DNA of 64,000 bases from JAFLCL01 sp964502175 (GCA_964502175.1 CAZCVE010000023.1:1-64000), one strand, 5' to 3'; shown: positions 7,979 through 16,257, numbered from the stretch's first letter. Numbers and translations are program-made. The notes: generated from the letters alone by a model not told the origin.

Positions 7979-9328
7979 TCACGCGGCGGGTGCCGCGTGG
8001 GGCGCTCGCAATGCGGAGTCGTAGACGGCTCCAGAGCGGAGCATCGAGCACGCGACCCGGAGCAGATGATCGACGACCGCACGGTATGCGTGCGCGGGTG
8101 ACTTGCTCCGAGAGCGCAGGGCAGCGAAGCGGGCCTTGCAGGAGGCGTCGTGCTGCACCGCGGAGCGCGCCCAGTTGAACGCGATGTTGCGGAGGACTTC
8201 GCTGCACGCGCGTCGCATCTGCACGACCTTGCTGTTGCCGCTCTGGCGAGTGATCGGCGCCACACCGAAGAGCGCGCGCAGGGCTGGGTAGTCGCGGCGG
8301 CGCAGCGGGTCGCCCAGCTCGGCCATCATTGTCGCAAGCGTGATGGTGCCGACACCGGGCAGCGAGCGCAGGATCGTCAGATCGTCGGGCCGCGAAGCGC
8401 CTGTCTCGTCGTCCGAGGGCGCTCTCTCCTCGCTGCTCGGGCTCGCATCCTCTGCCGTCGTCCTTGCGGGCACGTCGCTGGACGCGTGACCCGACGCCAT
8501 CCTCGACCACATCTCAAGGTGCTGTTCGATCTCTCGGTTCGCTTCGCGGATCTGCGAGTCGAGCAGACGCAGGCGTTCGACGATGCTTCGCACATGCTTG
8601 ACGGCAGCCTCCTCGACGCCCTCTGCAACGGTGACCGTCGGCTTGCGGAGCACGGCCATGACGGTCGCTGCGTCGAGCCTGCGCACGTGGTGGTCGCGCA
8701 GGATCCGCGCGATCACTGGCTTGGAGAGCAGAGCGCCCTCGCGGGGCGTCGGAGCCTTCTCCCATAGCGCCCAGAGCCATCGGGCATCGAGGTCGCCATC
8801 GGCGAGCTCGAGAAACTGCACGTAGTAGCGCCAGACCTGTTCGCGGAAGCGAAGCAGCAGCCTAGTCCTGTCTGTGACGAGTTCCTCGCGAAGCCTGATC
8901 AGTGCACGCAGCACGACGGTGCGTCGGTCGGTCTTGCTCAGTCGCTGCAGGCTGTCCGCGTCGGTGCGCAAGGCCTTCGCAAGCACCAACGCGTCGCGCC
9001 GATCGTCTTTGGCTCCGGAAGGCATGTAGCGATCGCGAAAGCGGTCCGTCTGCTTCGGGTTCACCGCGAAGACAGTCAATCCTCGATCGAGCAGAGCCTC
9101 GACGATGGGCCCTTGCTTGACCTCGATCGCGACGTGGCATTGCTCCGCTGCTCCGTCGAGCAGCGCGACGAGGCGATCGATGCACGATGCGATCGCGTCG
9201 CCTGTGTGCGCGACGGTCCAGTCGTGGAGGTGCTTGCCGGCGTGATCGAGCACGACGACGCGGTGGTTCACCGATCCCCAGTCAATGCCCACGAAAAGCA
9301 CGGGAACCAGCGCAAGTATCTCGGCCAT
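7979..9328 (-). CDS. IS110-family transposase (DEDD recombinase)
   Basis: The 449-residue protein begins at ATG 9328 behind GAGGAG. The N-terminal RuvC-like DEDD domain shows LFVGIDWGSVNHRVVVLD (Asp), VAIEVKQGPIVEALL (Glu) and SGAKDDRRDALVLAKAL (Asp-Asp). After a helical middle, the C-terminal Tnp_20 domain has LRSLPGVGTITLATMMAELG and FGVAPITRQSGNSKVVQMRR, whose serine is the likely nucleophile of this family. An acidic insert rich in Ser, Asp and Glu separates the coiled coil from the Tnp_20 domain (around residue 290-320), making the protein a little longer than the usual 320-420 residues. All catalytic motifs are intact, so the element may be active. Family members use a structured RNA encoded in the element. 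Confidence 0.93.
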   Translation of the reverse strand: MAEILALVPVLFVGIDWGSVNHRVVVLDHAGKHLHDWTVAHTGDAIASCIDRLVALLDGAAEQCHVAIEVKQGPIVEALLDRGLTVFAVNPKQTDRFRDRYMPSGAKDDRRDALVLAKALRTDADSLQRLSKTDRRTVVLRALIRLREELVTDRTRLLLRFREQVWRYYVQFLELADGDLDARWLWALWEKAPTPREGALLSKPVIARILRDHHVRRLDAATVMAVLRKPTVTVAEGVEEAAVKHVRSIVERLRLLDSQIREANREIEQHLEMWSRMASGHASSDVPARTTAEDASPSSEERAPSDDETGASRPDDLTILRSLPGVGTITLATMMAELGDPLRRRDYPALRALFGVAPITRQSGNSKVVQMRRACSEVLRNIAFNWARSAVQHDASCKARFAALRSRSKSPAHAYRAVVDHLLRVACSMLRSGAVYDSALRAPHAAPAA

Positions 9329-9444
9329 GTCTCTCGCTCCTCTGTACGGGTGAAGGCACCACGTTCCGCCGCGCATCCCTGTACTGGCGCTCGAGGCGCA
9401 ACTCCCCACGGGTGCTTGGAACGCGGCAACCACCGGAGGCACGG
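9329..9444 (-). ncRNA. candidate bridge-RNA region of the IS110 element
   Basis: This is the non-coding part of the element upstream of the transposase start. In IS110 elements this end encodes the bridge RNA that guides recombination by pairing with donor and target DNA. What is seen: no ORF, and an 11-base segment (9401-9411) identical to the sequence next to the opposite end (7929-7939), as would be expected if part of the RNA matches the donor end. The role and exact borders are inferred; no fold was computed. Confidence 0.35.
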
Positions 9445-9454
9445 GTCCTACCCA
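9445..9454. repeat. IS110 terminal inverted repeat, transposase 5' side
   Basis: GTCCTACCCA is the exact complement of TGGGTAGGAC at 7921-7930 and lies 116 bases upstream of the transposase start. The two extend by one more base if a single mismatch is allowed. Confidence 0.6.
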
Positions 9455-9553
9455 GGCGCTCGACGCGCTGGCGGGGGCTGGTGCTCTCCGGCGGCTGCCT
9501 CACTGGCTCGACGATCGTCGCGTTACGACCGTCGATCCAGCTTCCTCAAACGT

Positions 9554-9584
9554 ACAGGGCGGGGGCTCGTCCCCCGCCTCCTGT
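9554..9584. terminator. strong hairpin after the gene at 9602
   Basis: ACAGG-GCGGGGG, loop CTCGT, CCCCCGC-CT-CCTGT: twelve pairs with a two-base bulge. It lies 17 bases past the stop of the minus-strand gene at 9602 and has no clear U-tract, so it could end transcription from either side or insulate the IS element. Confidence 0.55.
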
Positions 9585-9601
9585 CACGTGGCCGCCTCCT
9601 G

Positions 9602-10009
9602 TCATGTGGGGAGCGGTGCGAGATCTGGAGCGACGAGGACGGCGCGGGCGCGCACCGTTCGGAGGAGCTCGCGTGAGTAGTGGCGGAGGACGAGCTCGCG
9701 ATCGAGGACCTCGGGGTGTGCCGCGAGCAGGGCTTCGCTCGTCGTCAGGGGTGAGCTGCGGTGTGCGTGGGCGACGAGGGCGAGCCACGCGTACGTGAGT
9801 GTCTCGAAGTAGCCGCGCTCGGGGGACTCGACGAGGCCGTGTCGCTCGTTGAGCCTCACGATCGCTGCGCGCATGCGGAGGTGCGCTTCATCCAGCGGGT
9901 AGCGCGTGACGTGCGTCCACGCGACGCGGAGGTGGGCGACGTGCGTCCACTCTGCGTGGGTCAGCGTCTTGTCGTGGAAGGCGATCCAGAGGGCTTCGTC
10001 GGTGGGCAT
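9602..10009 (-). CDS. small conserved-looking protein of unknown function
   Basis: The 135-residue protein starts at ATG 10009 behind GGAG at 10015-10018. It has no signal peptide or membrane segment. Distinctive features are TLTHAEWTHVAHLRVAW, RYPLDEAHLRMRAAIVRLNE and ERGYFETLTYAWLALVAHA, a His- and Trp-rich helical pattern reminiscent of a family of small bacterial proteins with a WTHxxHL motif that I cannot name. The conserved His residues could bind metal, but that is inference. A hairpin follows its stop. It shares direction with the AAA+ gene starting at 11457 (47 bases between the AAA+ stop and this start) and may be co-transcribed with it. Confidence 0.7.
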   Translation of the reverse strand: MPTDEALWIAFHDKTLTHAEWTHVAHLRVAWTHVTRYPLDEAHLRMRAAIVRLNERHGLVESPERGYFETLTYAWLALVAHAHRSSPLTTSEALLAAHPEVLDRELVLRHYSRELLRTVRARAVLVAPDLAPLPT

Positions 10010-10056
10010 GGCGTCTCCGTGGGACGAGACGCACGACGCCGAACATTCCGACGCGA

Positions 10057-11457
10057 TCACTCGTCGCGTCGCGTGAGCGCGTCGATGACGTTGCGGGCGG
10101 TGATCACGCGCGTGCCGTCGGCGAGCACGACCTTGCGCGACGTCGGCACGAAGATCACGCGCTGGACGGTGCTCGGCGTTCGCGTCTTGGGCGTGCCCTT
10201 TGCGGCGAGCGACTCGTGGATCCGTGCGAGGGCCGACGCGCTGACGTCCTTGGTCCACTTGGCCTCGCCGAGCAGCAGCGTCTTGCCGTCGAGCGTCTCG
10301 GCGACGGCGTCCCACTCGGGGCCTCCGCCGGACCAGAAGCGCCGCGCCGGGCCGAAGGCGAATCCGAGCTCGGGGGCCAGGCGAGGGATGGCCGCGCGGC
10401 ACATCACCTCCCAGCTCGCCGCCCAGAGGTGCGGCGCGCGCTGATCGAACAGGGCCAGACGCGCGGCGCGGGGGACCTGCGCGAGCAGCGCGCGCTTGGG
10501 TGCGACGAGCGCGAACCAGAGGCGCAGGAACGGATCGGCGAGACGGTAGAGCGCGCGCTTGGTGGAGCGCTCGGGCTCTCCGAACGGCGTCTCGCGCACG
10601 ATCAAGCCGAGCTCCGTCAACCGTGTCATCGCACGCGCGAGCGCGGTGGACGGTGTGCCGATGCGGCTCGCGATCTCCGTGAGGCGATTCGCGCCGCCAC
10701 CGATGGCATCCAGGATCGGTCGCAGCGAGGTGGCAGGCGGCAGCTCCTCCATCAGGAGTCGCATCGGCTCGTCGTGGAGCACGCCGTTCGGAGCCAGCAC
10801 GAGCGCGTCGACGGCCTCGCGTAGCGACGCGTGCTCTCTCGCGAGCTCCCAGTAGCGCGGGACCCCGCCCCACACGCCGTAGGACTCGATGATCTCGAGG
10901 GGATCGCGCGACGAGATCGCGGCGCCGAGAAAGCCGGGCGGCAGCGGCCCGACCTCGAACGACTCGCGCGCGCGACCGTAGAGCGGCGCGTCCTGCCCGA
11001 GGACGAGGCCCTGCATCATGCGCTGGCTCGAGCCCGCGAGCGCGAGGACGAGGCGGGACTGCTTCACGCCGTGATCGACGAAACGCTGCAGCACGGAGGG
11101 CAGCTCGGGCGACGACGCGACGAGGTACGGGAGCTCGTCGATCACGAACGGTCCACGCACGCGCGCAGCCACCGCATCGCGCGCCAGGCGATCGAACAGC
11201 GTCGACCAGTCGCGGTACTCCACGTCGGCGAAGCCCGGCACACGCACGGCGAACGCTTCGGCCAGCCGCTGCCGCTGAAGCGGGACCGCAGACTCGTCCG
11301 CGACGAAGTACGCGCCACCCGATCGCCTCGCCCACTCCACGAGGAGCCGGGTCTTGCCGATGCGACGTCGACCCCAGACGACGCAGAGCGCGCCGTCTCG
11401 CTGCGTGACGAGCCGCTCGAGGCGGTCGAGCTCTTCCTCCCGGTCGAGAAAGTCCAT
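10057..11457 (-). CDS. archaeal-type AAA+ ATPase with C-terminal PD-(D/E)XK-like (DUF234-type) domain
   Basis: The 466-residue protein opens with FLDREEELDRLERLV and a P-loop VVWGRRRIGKTRLLVEWARR, then a Walker B-like PFVIDELPYLVASSPEL and a sensor region LVLALAGSSQRMM. This is the architecture of the archaeal-type ATPase family. A winged-helix region follows (TEIASRIGTPSTALARAMTR, LTELGLIVRETPFGE). The C-terminal part carries GGPEWDAVAE and LLLGEAKWT, an Asp...Glu-x-Lys arrangement typical of the PD-(D/E)XK nuclease fold in DUF234 domains. It is therefore a predicted ATP-dependent DNA-binding protein with possible nuclease activity; role unknown. A large AT-richer dyad symmetry lies just upstream of its start. 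Start ATG 11457 is well placed relative to the P-loop. Confidence 0.85.
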   Translation of the reverse strand: MDFLDREEELDRLERLVTQRDGALCVVWGRRRIGKTRLLVEWARRSGGAYFVADESAVPLQRQRLAEAFAVRVPGFADVEYRDWSTLFDRLARDAVAARVRGPFVIDELPYLVASSPELPSVLQRFVDHGVKQSRLVLALAGSSQRMMQGLVLGQDAPLYGRARESFEVGPLPPGFLGAAISSRDPLEIIESYGVWGGVPRYWELAREHASLREAVDALVLAPNGVLHDEPMRLLMEELPPATSLRPILDAIGGGANRLTEIASRIGTPSTALARAMTRLTELGLIVRETPFGEPERSTKRALYRLADPFLRLWFALVAPKRALLAQVPRAARLALFDQRAPHLWAASWEVMCRAAIPRLAPELGFAFGPARRFWSGGGPEWDAVAETLDGKTLLLGEAKWTKDVSASALARIHESLAAKGTPKTRTPSTVQRVIFVPTSRKVVLADGTRVITARNVIDALTRRDE

Positions 11458-11478
11458 CGTGCGAGCGTGCGCCGCGAG

Positions 11479-11528
11479 ATGATGCAAGGCAACATAATGC
11501 AGCCGTGCATCATGTTGGTGCGCATCAT
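11479..11528. promoter_or_regulatory. 50-bp dyad-symmetric operator-like site between divergent genes
   Basis: Two 23-base arms (11479-11501 and 11506-11528) around GCCG are inverted copies of each other at 18 of 23 positions. Each arm holds two GCATNAT half-sites: ATGATGC at 11479 and ATAATGC at 11494, GCATCAT at 11507 and at 11522, spaced 15 bases apart on both sides. The stretch is clearly more AT-rich than its surroundings and sits 22 bases upstream of the AAA+ ATPase ATG and 74 bases upstream of the divergent gene at 11602. It looks like an operator for a dimeric or tetrameric regulator. Confidence 0.6.
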
Positions 11529-11601
11529 GTGGCGGGCGGGCCGTGAGGCTCCGTCGGGCGCGGGTGACCTCGGTGGCGCGCTGCTCTACGCTCCGCGCCC
11601 C

Positions 11602-12630
11602 ATGTCGCCCCTCGCTCGCTCCGTTCGTGCTCGTCTGTCGCTGCTGTTCGCCGTCGTGATCCTCGGCGTCGCCTTCGTGCCTGCGTCGTCGCACGCGCGG
11701 CGGGCGGCGCCTGCGCTGACCGTTCCCGCGACCGGCGCGCTGTCGGACGCGGTGCGCGCGCGGCTCGCGCGGGTCCCCGACGAGAACACGCCCGATCCGG
11801 GCGAGCACTATCCCGTCTCGAACGAGTGGCGTCACGACCTCTGGCTGCCTGCGATCCGCGATCTCGGAGGCATCTTCGTCGGGGTCGGACCCGACCAGTG
11901 CTACACGCTCGCCGCGATGCAGCGCGCGAGCCTGGCGCTGCTCGTGGACTTCGATCCGATGGTGCCGCTCGTGCACCGCATGTACGCCGTGCTCGTGCCC
12001 GCGAGCGAGACGCCCGACGCGCTCGTCGCGCGCTTCCAGGACGCCAACGCGCGCGAGACGCGGACGCTGCTCGAGCAGGGGCTCGCGAGCGATCCGCAGC
12101 GCGAGACCATCCTGCGCAACTTCGATCGACAGCGTCCCCGCTGGGCCCGCTACGTACGCGCAGTACAGCGCTCCGTGCGCGACGGCGTCGCGGGCAGCTG
12201 GCTCGCGGATCCCGCGCTCTACGCGCGCGTCCGCACGATGTTCCAAGAGGGGCGCATCGTGGCGCGCAACGGCGACGTGACGGGCGCGCAGACCATGCGC
12301 GAGATCGGCGCCGTCAGTCAGGAGCTCGGCGAGCCCGTGCGCGTCCTCTACTACTCGAACGCCGAGCAGTTCTTCTCGTACACGCCGCAGTTCGTCCAGA
12401 ACGTGCGCTCGCTCCGCACGGACGAGCGCACGGTCGTCTTGCGCACGTTTCGCGCTCGCGGCGCGACGTATCCGGCGCGCGATCGCTGGCACTACGTGAC
12501 CGAGCCGATGGCGGGCTTCCTCGAGCGCCTCGGTGCGGGCCTTCGCCGCAGCCGCGAGCTCGAGATGGAGATCGTTCGCATCCGTCGTCCGCGCGGCACG
12601 GCGCCCGGGTTCACCGCGCTCGCTCGCTGA
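11602..12630 (+). CDS. exported protein, LIC_10091-like family (unknown function)
   Basis: The 342-residue protein has a signal peptide (LSLLFAVVILGVAFVPASSHA) and is predicted to be periplasmic. The core contains SNEWRHDLWLPAIRDLGGIF, GVGPDQCYTLAAMQRASLAL and LVDFDPMVPLVHRMYAVLV. This resembles the family annotated after Leptospira LIC_10091, where a GVGPDQNYT-like motif is followed by a conserved acidic residue; that pattern recalls the SAM-binding part of methyltransferase-like folds. A later segment EPVRVLYYSNAEQFFSYTP and RDRWHYVTEPM are also family-like. Start ATG 11602 gives a clean signal peptide; the longer open frame upstream crosses the operator-like dyad. Function remains unknown. 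Confidence 0.75.
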   Translation: MSPLARSVRARLSLLFAVVILGVAFVPASSHARRAAPALTVPATGALSDAVRARLARVPDENTPDPGEHYPVSNEWRHDLWLPAIRDLGGIFVGVGPDQCYTLAAMQRASLALLVDFDPMVPLVHRMYAVLVPASETPDALVARFQDANARETRTLLEQGLASDPQRETILRNFDRQRPRWARYVRAVQRSVRDGVAGSWLADPALYARVRTMFQEGRIVARNGDVTGAQTMREIGAVSQELGEPVRVLYYSNAEQFFSYTPQFVQNVRSLRTDERTVVLRTFRARGATYPARDRWHYVTEPMAGFLERLGAGLRRSRELEMEIVRIRRPRGTAPGFTALAR

Positions 12631-12800
12631 GTCAAGCCGACGCCGAGGTCGTCGAGCGCTTCCGTGGTGAGGTCCGCCTCGCGCGACGCATCACGCACCC
12701 GCACGTCGCGCGCACGCACGATCTGGGTGTGCACGAGGGCATCCACTACCTGACGATGGAGCTCGTCCTCGGAGGCAACCTCACGGACGTCAAGGCCTGA
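12631..12800 (+). pseudogene. remnant of a Hanks-type Ser/Thr kinase gene
   Basis: Immediately after the stop at 12630 another frame reads VVERFRGEVRLARRITHPHV, then ARTHDLGVHEGIHYLTMELV and GGNL before a stop. This is the alphaC-beta4-beta5-hinge stretch of a eukaryotic-like Ser/Thr kinase. The P-loop before it and the catalytic loop (HRD) after it are absent. A 34-codon reading frame at 12806-12910 that follows is not recognisable as kinase. The piece is best read as debris from a deleted kinase gene. Confidence 0.7.
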
Positions 12801-12920
12801 CGCGGATGGAGCTCGCCGTGGAGGTCGAGCCGACGCGGCTCCAGCATCCGATCGCGATGCCGATGTGGCGCTACGGCCGCGAGATGCTCGGCGAGCTGCC
12901 CGCGATCTAGCCGAGGCCAG

Positions 12921-14483
12921 TCAGCGCGCGTCGAACGTGGCGAGCGACTGCGCGGCGAAGAAGCCGGTGTGAGGCGCGCTGCCCACGTTGTAGGTGAGGC
13001 CGACGGGGATCTCGTAGCGGTCGACGACGAAGAGCCAGCTCACCGAGGCCTGATCGTTGGTCTGGATCGCGCTGCACGCGGTCGCTGCGTCGCGCGCGTT
13101 GCTGGGGCGGAGGAGCCGCGCGTGCGTCACGAGCTGCACGCGATCACACGCGAGCAAGCGTGCGAGGCGGCTTCGTTCGCTGCCGAGGGATCGATCGTAG
13201 GCGCTCTGCGCACGGCCCACGGCCGAGCTCGCGTCGCGCGCCGCGGACTCTGCCGTGCGCAGCATGGCCTGTGTGTTCGGGTCGTCGGGCGCCGCGGCGA
13301 TGGCGGCCTGTGCTTGCGCGAGCTGTTGCTGTGTCGTCTGCTCGTTCGCGCGCGCTGCGTCGATCGCGCCGCGCATGCGGGCTTCGATCGCGCCCGACGC
13401 GATCGAGACGCGCGCCTGCACCGTCACGAGCCGCGTGCCCTTCGGGAGGTCTGCGCGATCGGACCAGTGCGTGAGCGACACCGTGTCGATCGAGAGCGAC
13501 CACTCGTCGAGACGATCGAGCACGGGCACGGGCGTGGGCGGCAGGTCCGCGCTCGTCGCGCGGAACGCCGACGTGCCGAACGTCGTGATCGAGTCGTAGA
13601 TCGGCCGACCTTCCTCGGCGTGCACGAAGATGTCGCCCGCGAGGAAGCCGGGCGGACCGGACGTCGTGACGGCTTGCAGCGTGAACGCGCGACCGGGCAG
13701 CACGAGATCGGGCGAGCGGCCCATCACGTCGTCGCCGCAGATCTCGTAGTCGTTGTCGCAGGTGACCTCGTGCTCCGCGAACGGCGCAGTGGCCGCGACG
13801 ACGAAGGTGCCCGAGAGGCCCTGCGGGTTGGTGTCGAGCAGGTGCACCGGACCGCACTCGAGCACGGCGCGGATGCGGAGCGTCTCGTGCGGACGCCACA
13901 CGAGCTCGTACGCGCTGCGGCTCTCGTCGACCCACGGATTGCGCTCGTCGCGCGTGGGGCTGAGCACGGTGATCGGGCTCGTGTTGCGGCTCCAGAAGCT
14001 GCGACGACGCGGCACGACGCGACAGCCCGCGGCGCCGTGCGTGCCGCGGATCACGACGTCCGAGAGGATGCGCGGCGCGCCGAGCACGTACTCGCTGTCG
14101 TTGCGCGCCTCGAGGAGCACGCCGACGCCGAAGCCTCCGCTCGACTCCGCGGAGACGTCGCTCGGGTTGCGGGGATCGGCCATGAGGCGTCGTCGCGTGT
14201 TCGGGTGGAAGAGCTGCGTGTCCATCACGGTGATCGTGATGCTGCCCGCGAGCGTCTCGGTGGGCGCCGCGGACGGCCGTGCCGACGTCACGTCCGGAGA
14301 CCCCGGTGTCGTCGTCGGAGGCGTCGCGGGCGCGGAAGGATCGGTGCCAGTTGCGGGGGCCGCGATCGCCTCCGGCGCGGGCGGAACGGGGCTGCCTCCG
14401 AACGAGCTGCAACAACCCGACAGCGCCGACGCGCACGCCATCGCCGACACGAACCCGAGAACGTTCGAACGAACCACGGCCAC
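12921..14483 (-). CDS. large lipoprotein of unknown function
   Basis: The 520-residue protein starts at ATG 14483 with a lipoprotein signal (GFVSAMACASALSGCC; lipobox LSGC) followed by a long Pro/Ala/Thr-rich linker. The globular part begins near residue 80 (ITITVMDTQLFHPNTRRR) and has paired cysteines (CDNDYEICGDD). Around residues 370-430 there is an Ala/Gln-rich coiled coil (ARANEQTTQQQLAQAQAAIA). No known domain is recognised. It is probably anchored in the outer membrane or inner leaflet and surface-facing. It stands upstream (in map order) of, and reads in the same direction as, the ABC exporter operon, 56 bases after the permease stop. Confidence 0.75.
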   Translation of the reverse strand: MAVVRSNVLGFVSAMACASALSGCCSSFGGSPVPPAPEAIAAPATGTDPSAPATPPTTTPGSPDVTSARPSAAPTETLAGSITITVMDTQLFHPNTRRRLMADPRNPSDVSAESSGGFGVGVLLEARNDSEYVLGAPRILSDVVIRGTHGAAGCRVVPRRRSFWSRNTSPITVLSPTRDERNPWVDESRSAYELVWRPHETLRIRAVLECGPVHLLDTNPQGLSGTFVVAATAPFAEHEVTCDNDYEICGDDVMGRSPDLVLPGRAFTLQAVTTSGPPGFLAGDIFVHAEEGRPIYDSITTFGTSAFRATSADLPPTPVPVLDRLDEWSLSIDTVSLTHWSDRADLPKGTRLVTVQARVSIASGAIEARMRGAIDAARANEQTTQQQLAQAQAAIAAAPDDPNTQAMLRTAESAARDASSAVGRAQSAYDRSLGSERSRLARLLACDRVQLVTHARLLRPSNARDAATACSAIQTNDQASVSWLFVVDRYEIPVGLTYNVGSAPHTGFFAAQSLATFDAR

Positions 14484-14539
14484 CTCGCTTCGCGCGCGAC
14501 TCTACGCCGCCGCGGGGGCCGATCTACCCTGAGCGACTG

Positions 14540-15340
14540 TTATCGCCAGCGCGTGAGGATCGTCTCGCGATCGAAGAGCTTCGTGGCGATCCAGAGCAGG
14601 GCCACGTCGAGCGAGAAGAGGCCCAGCGTCGCGATGGCGACCCATCGCAGATCGATCGACATGAAGCCCATCATCGCGGAGATGCCCGTGCCGACGAGCG
14701 GGATGAGGAGGAAGCTCGTGAGGCCCTGCGCCGTGCGCGGATCGGACACGCGCGAGCTCGCGATCGCGGCGGCGAGCGAGCTGGCCATCGCGAGCAGCGG
14801 CGCGAGCACGAAGTACGCGATCCACCACTCCGCGCGCATGGCGACGGCGAGCACCGAGGCGGGCGCGAACGCGGAGATGCCCGCGAGGCTCGCGAAGTAG
14901 CTCAGCCACGTGAGGACGAGCGAAGGGAGGATCGCGATCGTGCACTTCGCGAGGAGCAGATCGCGCGTGGCGATCGGCGTCGCGAGCAGCGGCTCGAGCG
15001 TGCGCTCGACCTTCTCGCCGACGATCGCGTGAGACGCGACGGACGAGGGGAGCGCCGCGGCGACGATCAGCAGGAGCGCGAGCGACTGCTCGTTGAGCAG
15101 CGCGTACACCGAGTAGCGCACGCCGAGCTGGCCGTAGCGGACGAGCAGCGCGGGCACCATGACCTCGCCAGTGCCGAGATCGAACGCGGTGTCCGGCAGG
15201 CGCGACAACGACCACTCGACGCCGATCGAGATGCAGACGAGCGCGAAGGGGACGAAGGCGAGCGTGAGCAGCAGCGTCCGGGTGCGGATCAGCTCGAGCC
15301 ACTCGCGGCGCATCACCGCGATCACGTGCGTGGTGTTCAA
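14540..15340 (-). CDS. ABC-2 type exporter permease (NatB-like)
   Basis: The 266-residue protein has about six hydrophobic segments (LLLTLAFVPFALVCISIGV, LALLLIVAAALPSSVASHA, LPSLVLTWLSYFASLAGISA, IAYFVLAPLLAMASSLAAAI, LIPLVGTGISAMMGFM, WVAIATLGLFSLDVALLWIA) and the cytoplasmic EKVERTLEPLLATPIATRDL typical of ABC-2 permeases. The annotated start is TTG 15340, which overlaps the stop of the ATPase gene; ATG 15313 (MRREWLELIRTRTLLL) is an equally good start. With the ATPase at 15337-16257 it forms a half-size exporter; the substrate cannot be read from the sequence. Confidence 0.85.
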   Translation of the reverse strand: MNTTHVIAVMRREWLELIRTRTLLLTLAFVPFALVCISIGVEWSLSRLPDTAFDLGTGEVMVPALLVRYGQLGVRYSVYALLNEQSLALLLIVAAALPSSVASHAIVGEKVERTLEPLLATPIATRDLLLAKCTIAILPSLVLTWLSYFASLAGISAFAPASVLAVAMRAEWWIAYFVLAPLLAMASSLAAAIASSRVSDPRTAQGLTSFLLIPLVGTGISAMMGFMSIDLRWVAIATLGLFSLDVALLWIATKLFDRETILTRWR

Positions 15341-16257
15341 GGTGCCCCGCCTTCTCGGAGGAGATCGAGGTAGACGTCCTCGAGCGATCGCGCCTGCTCG
15401 GCCACGCGCAGGATCGGCACGCCGCGCTCGACGAGGAGCGTCACGAGGCGAGGTGTGTCGGTACGAGGATCGGCGATCGAGGCCACGCAGCCTTCACCGC
15501 GCATCTTCACCTCGCGCACGCCGTCGAGCGACCGCAGCGCGACGAGCACCTCGTCGGGCACGGCGCCCAGCGTGTCGATCTCGACGAGGTGGCCGTAGAG
15601 CTTGCGGCGCAGGGCCTTGGGCGTGTCGACGTGCAGGAGCGTGCGCTTGAGGACGCCGATGCGATCACAGAGTCGCTCCGCTTCGTCGAGGTTGTGCGTG
15701 CAGAGCACGATGGTGCGCCCCGCAGCGCGGAGCTCTTCCACGAGCTCGCGCACGATGCGCGAGGACTCGGGATCGAGCGCGCTCGTGGGCTCGTCGAGGA
15801 AGACGACCTCGGGGTCGTGCAGCACGGCGCGTGCGATCGCGAGCTTCTGACGCATGCCCTTCGAGAACGCGCCGACGGGCTCGCGGCGTCGCGCCCAGAG
15901 GCCGAAGCGCTCGAGGTAGCGCTGGATCTTCGGCATCGCGTCGGCGACGCCGTAGACGTCCGCGTAGAAGCGGAGGTTCTCCACGGCGTCGAGGCGCGCG
16001 TAGAGGCCCGGGGTCTCGGTGAGGATGCCGACCTTGGTGCGGACGCGCTCGGGCTCGTCGATCACGGAGATGCCCGCGACCTCCGCGCGTCCGCTCGTCG
16101 GCGCCACGAGACCCGTCAAGAGACGCAGCGTGGTCGTCTTGCCCGCGCCGTTCGGACCGAGCACGCCGAAGACCTCGCCCTTCGCGATGTCGACGTTCAC
16201 GTCGTCGACGGCGACGTACTCGCCGAAGCGACGACCGAGGCCCTCCGCGCGGATCAC
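15337..16257 (-). CDS. ABC transporter ATP-binding protein
   Basis: The 306-residue ATPase starts at GTG 16257 (VIRAEGLGRRFGEYVAVDDV). Walker A is LGPNGAGKTTTLRLLTGL, the signature is VGAFSKGMRQKLAIARAVL, Walker B is VVFLDEPTSALDPES and the switch is LCTHNLDEAERLCDRI. It belongs to the NatA/DrrA-like group that pairs with ABC-2 permeases. The GTG overlaps the stop of the preceding gene in a GTGA arrangement (16254-16257), and its own stop overlaps the permease start, so three genes are coupled. The C-terminal 80 residues form the usual regulatory extension. Confidence 0.93.
   Translation of the reverse strand: MIRAEGLGRRFGEYVAVDDVNVDIAKGEVFGVLGPNGAGKTTTLRLLTGLVAPTSGRAEVAGISVIDEPERVRTKVGILTETPGLYARLDAVENLRFYADVYGVADAMPKIQRYLERFGLWARRREPVGAFSKGMRQKLAIARAVLHDPEVVFLDEPTSALDPESSRIVRELVEELRAAGRTIVLCTHNLDEAERLCDRIGVLKRTLLHVDTPKALRRKLYGHLVEIDTLGAVPDEVLVALRSLDGVREVKMRGEGCVASIADPRTDTPRLVTLLVERGVPILRVAEQARSLEDVYLDLLREGGAP

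Larger units (their letters stand above)
7921..9454 (-). mobile_element. IS110-family insertion sequence
   Basis: A complete IS110-type element is bounded, as far as can be seen, by a 10-bp inverted repeat: TGGGTAGGAC at 7921-7930 and its complement GTCCTACCCA at 9445-9454. It carries one long transposase gene on the minus strand with about 58 bases downstream and about 126 bases upstream inside the repeats. Such short, often subterminal repeats are described for the IS1111 subgroup, whereas classical IS110 members lack them, so true ends may lie a few bases outside. An 11-bp sequence (ACTCCCCACGG) is present as a direct repeat at 7929-7939 and 9401-9411. No target-site duplication was found, as expected for this family. 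Confidence 0.75.
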
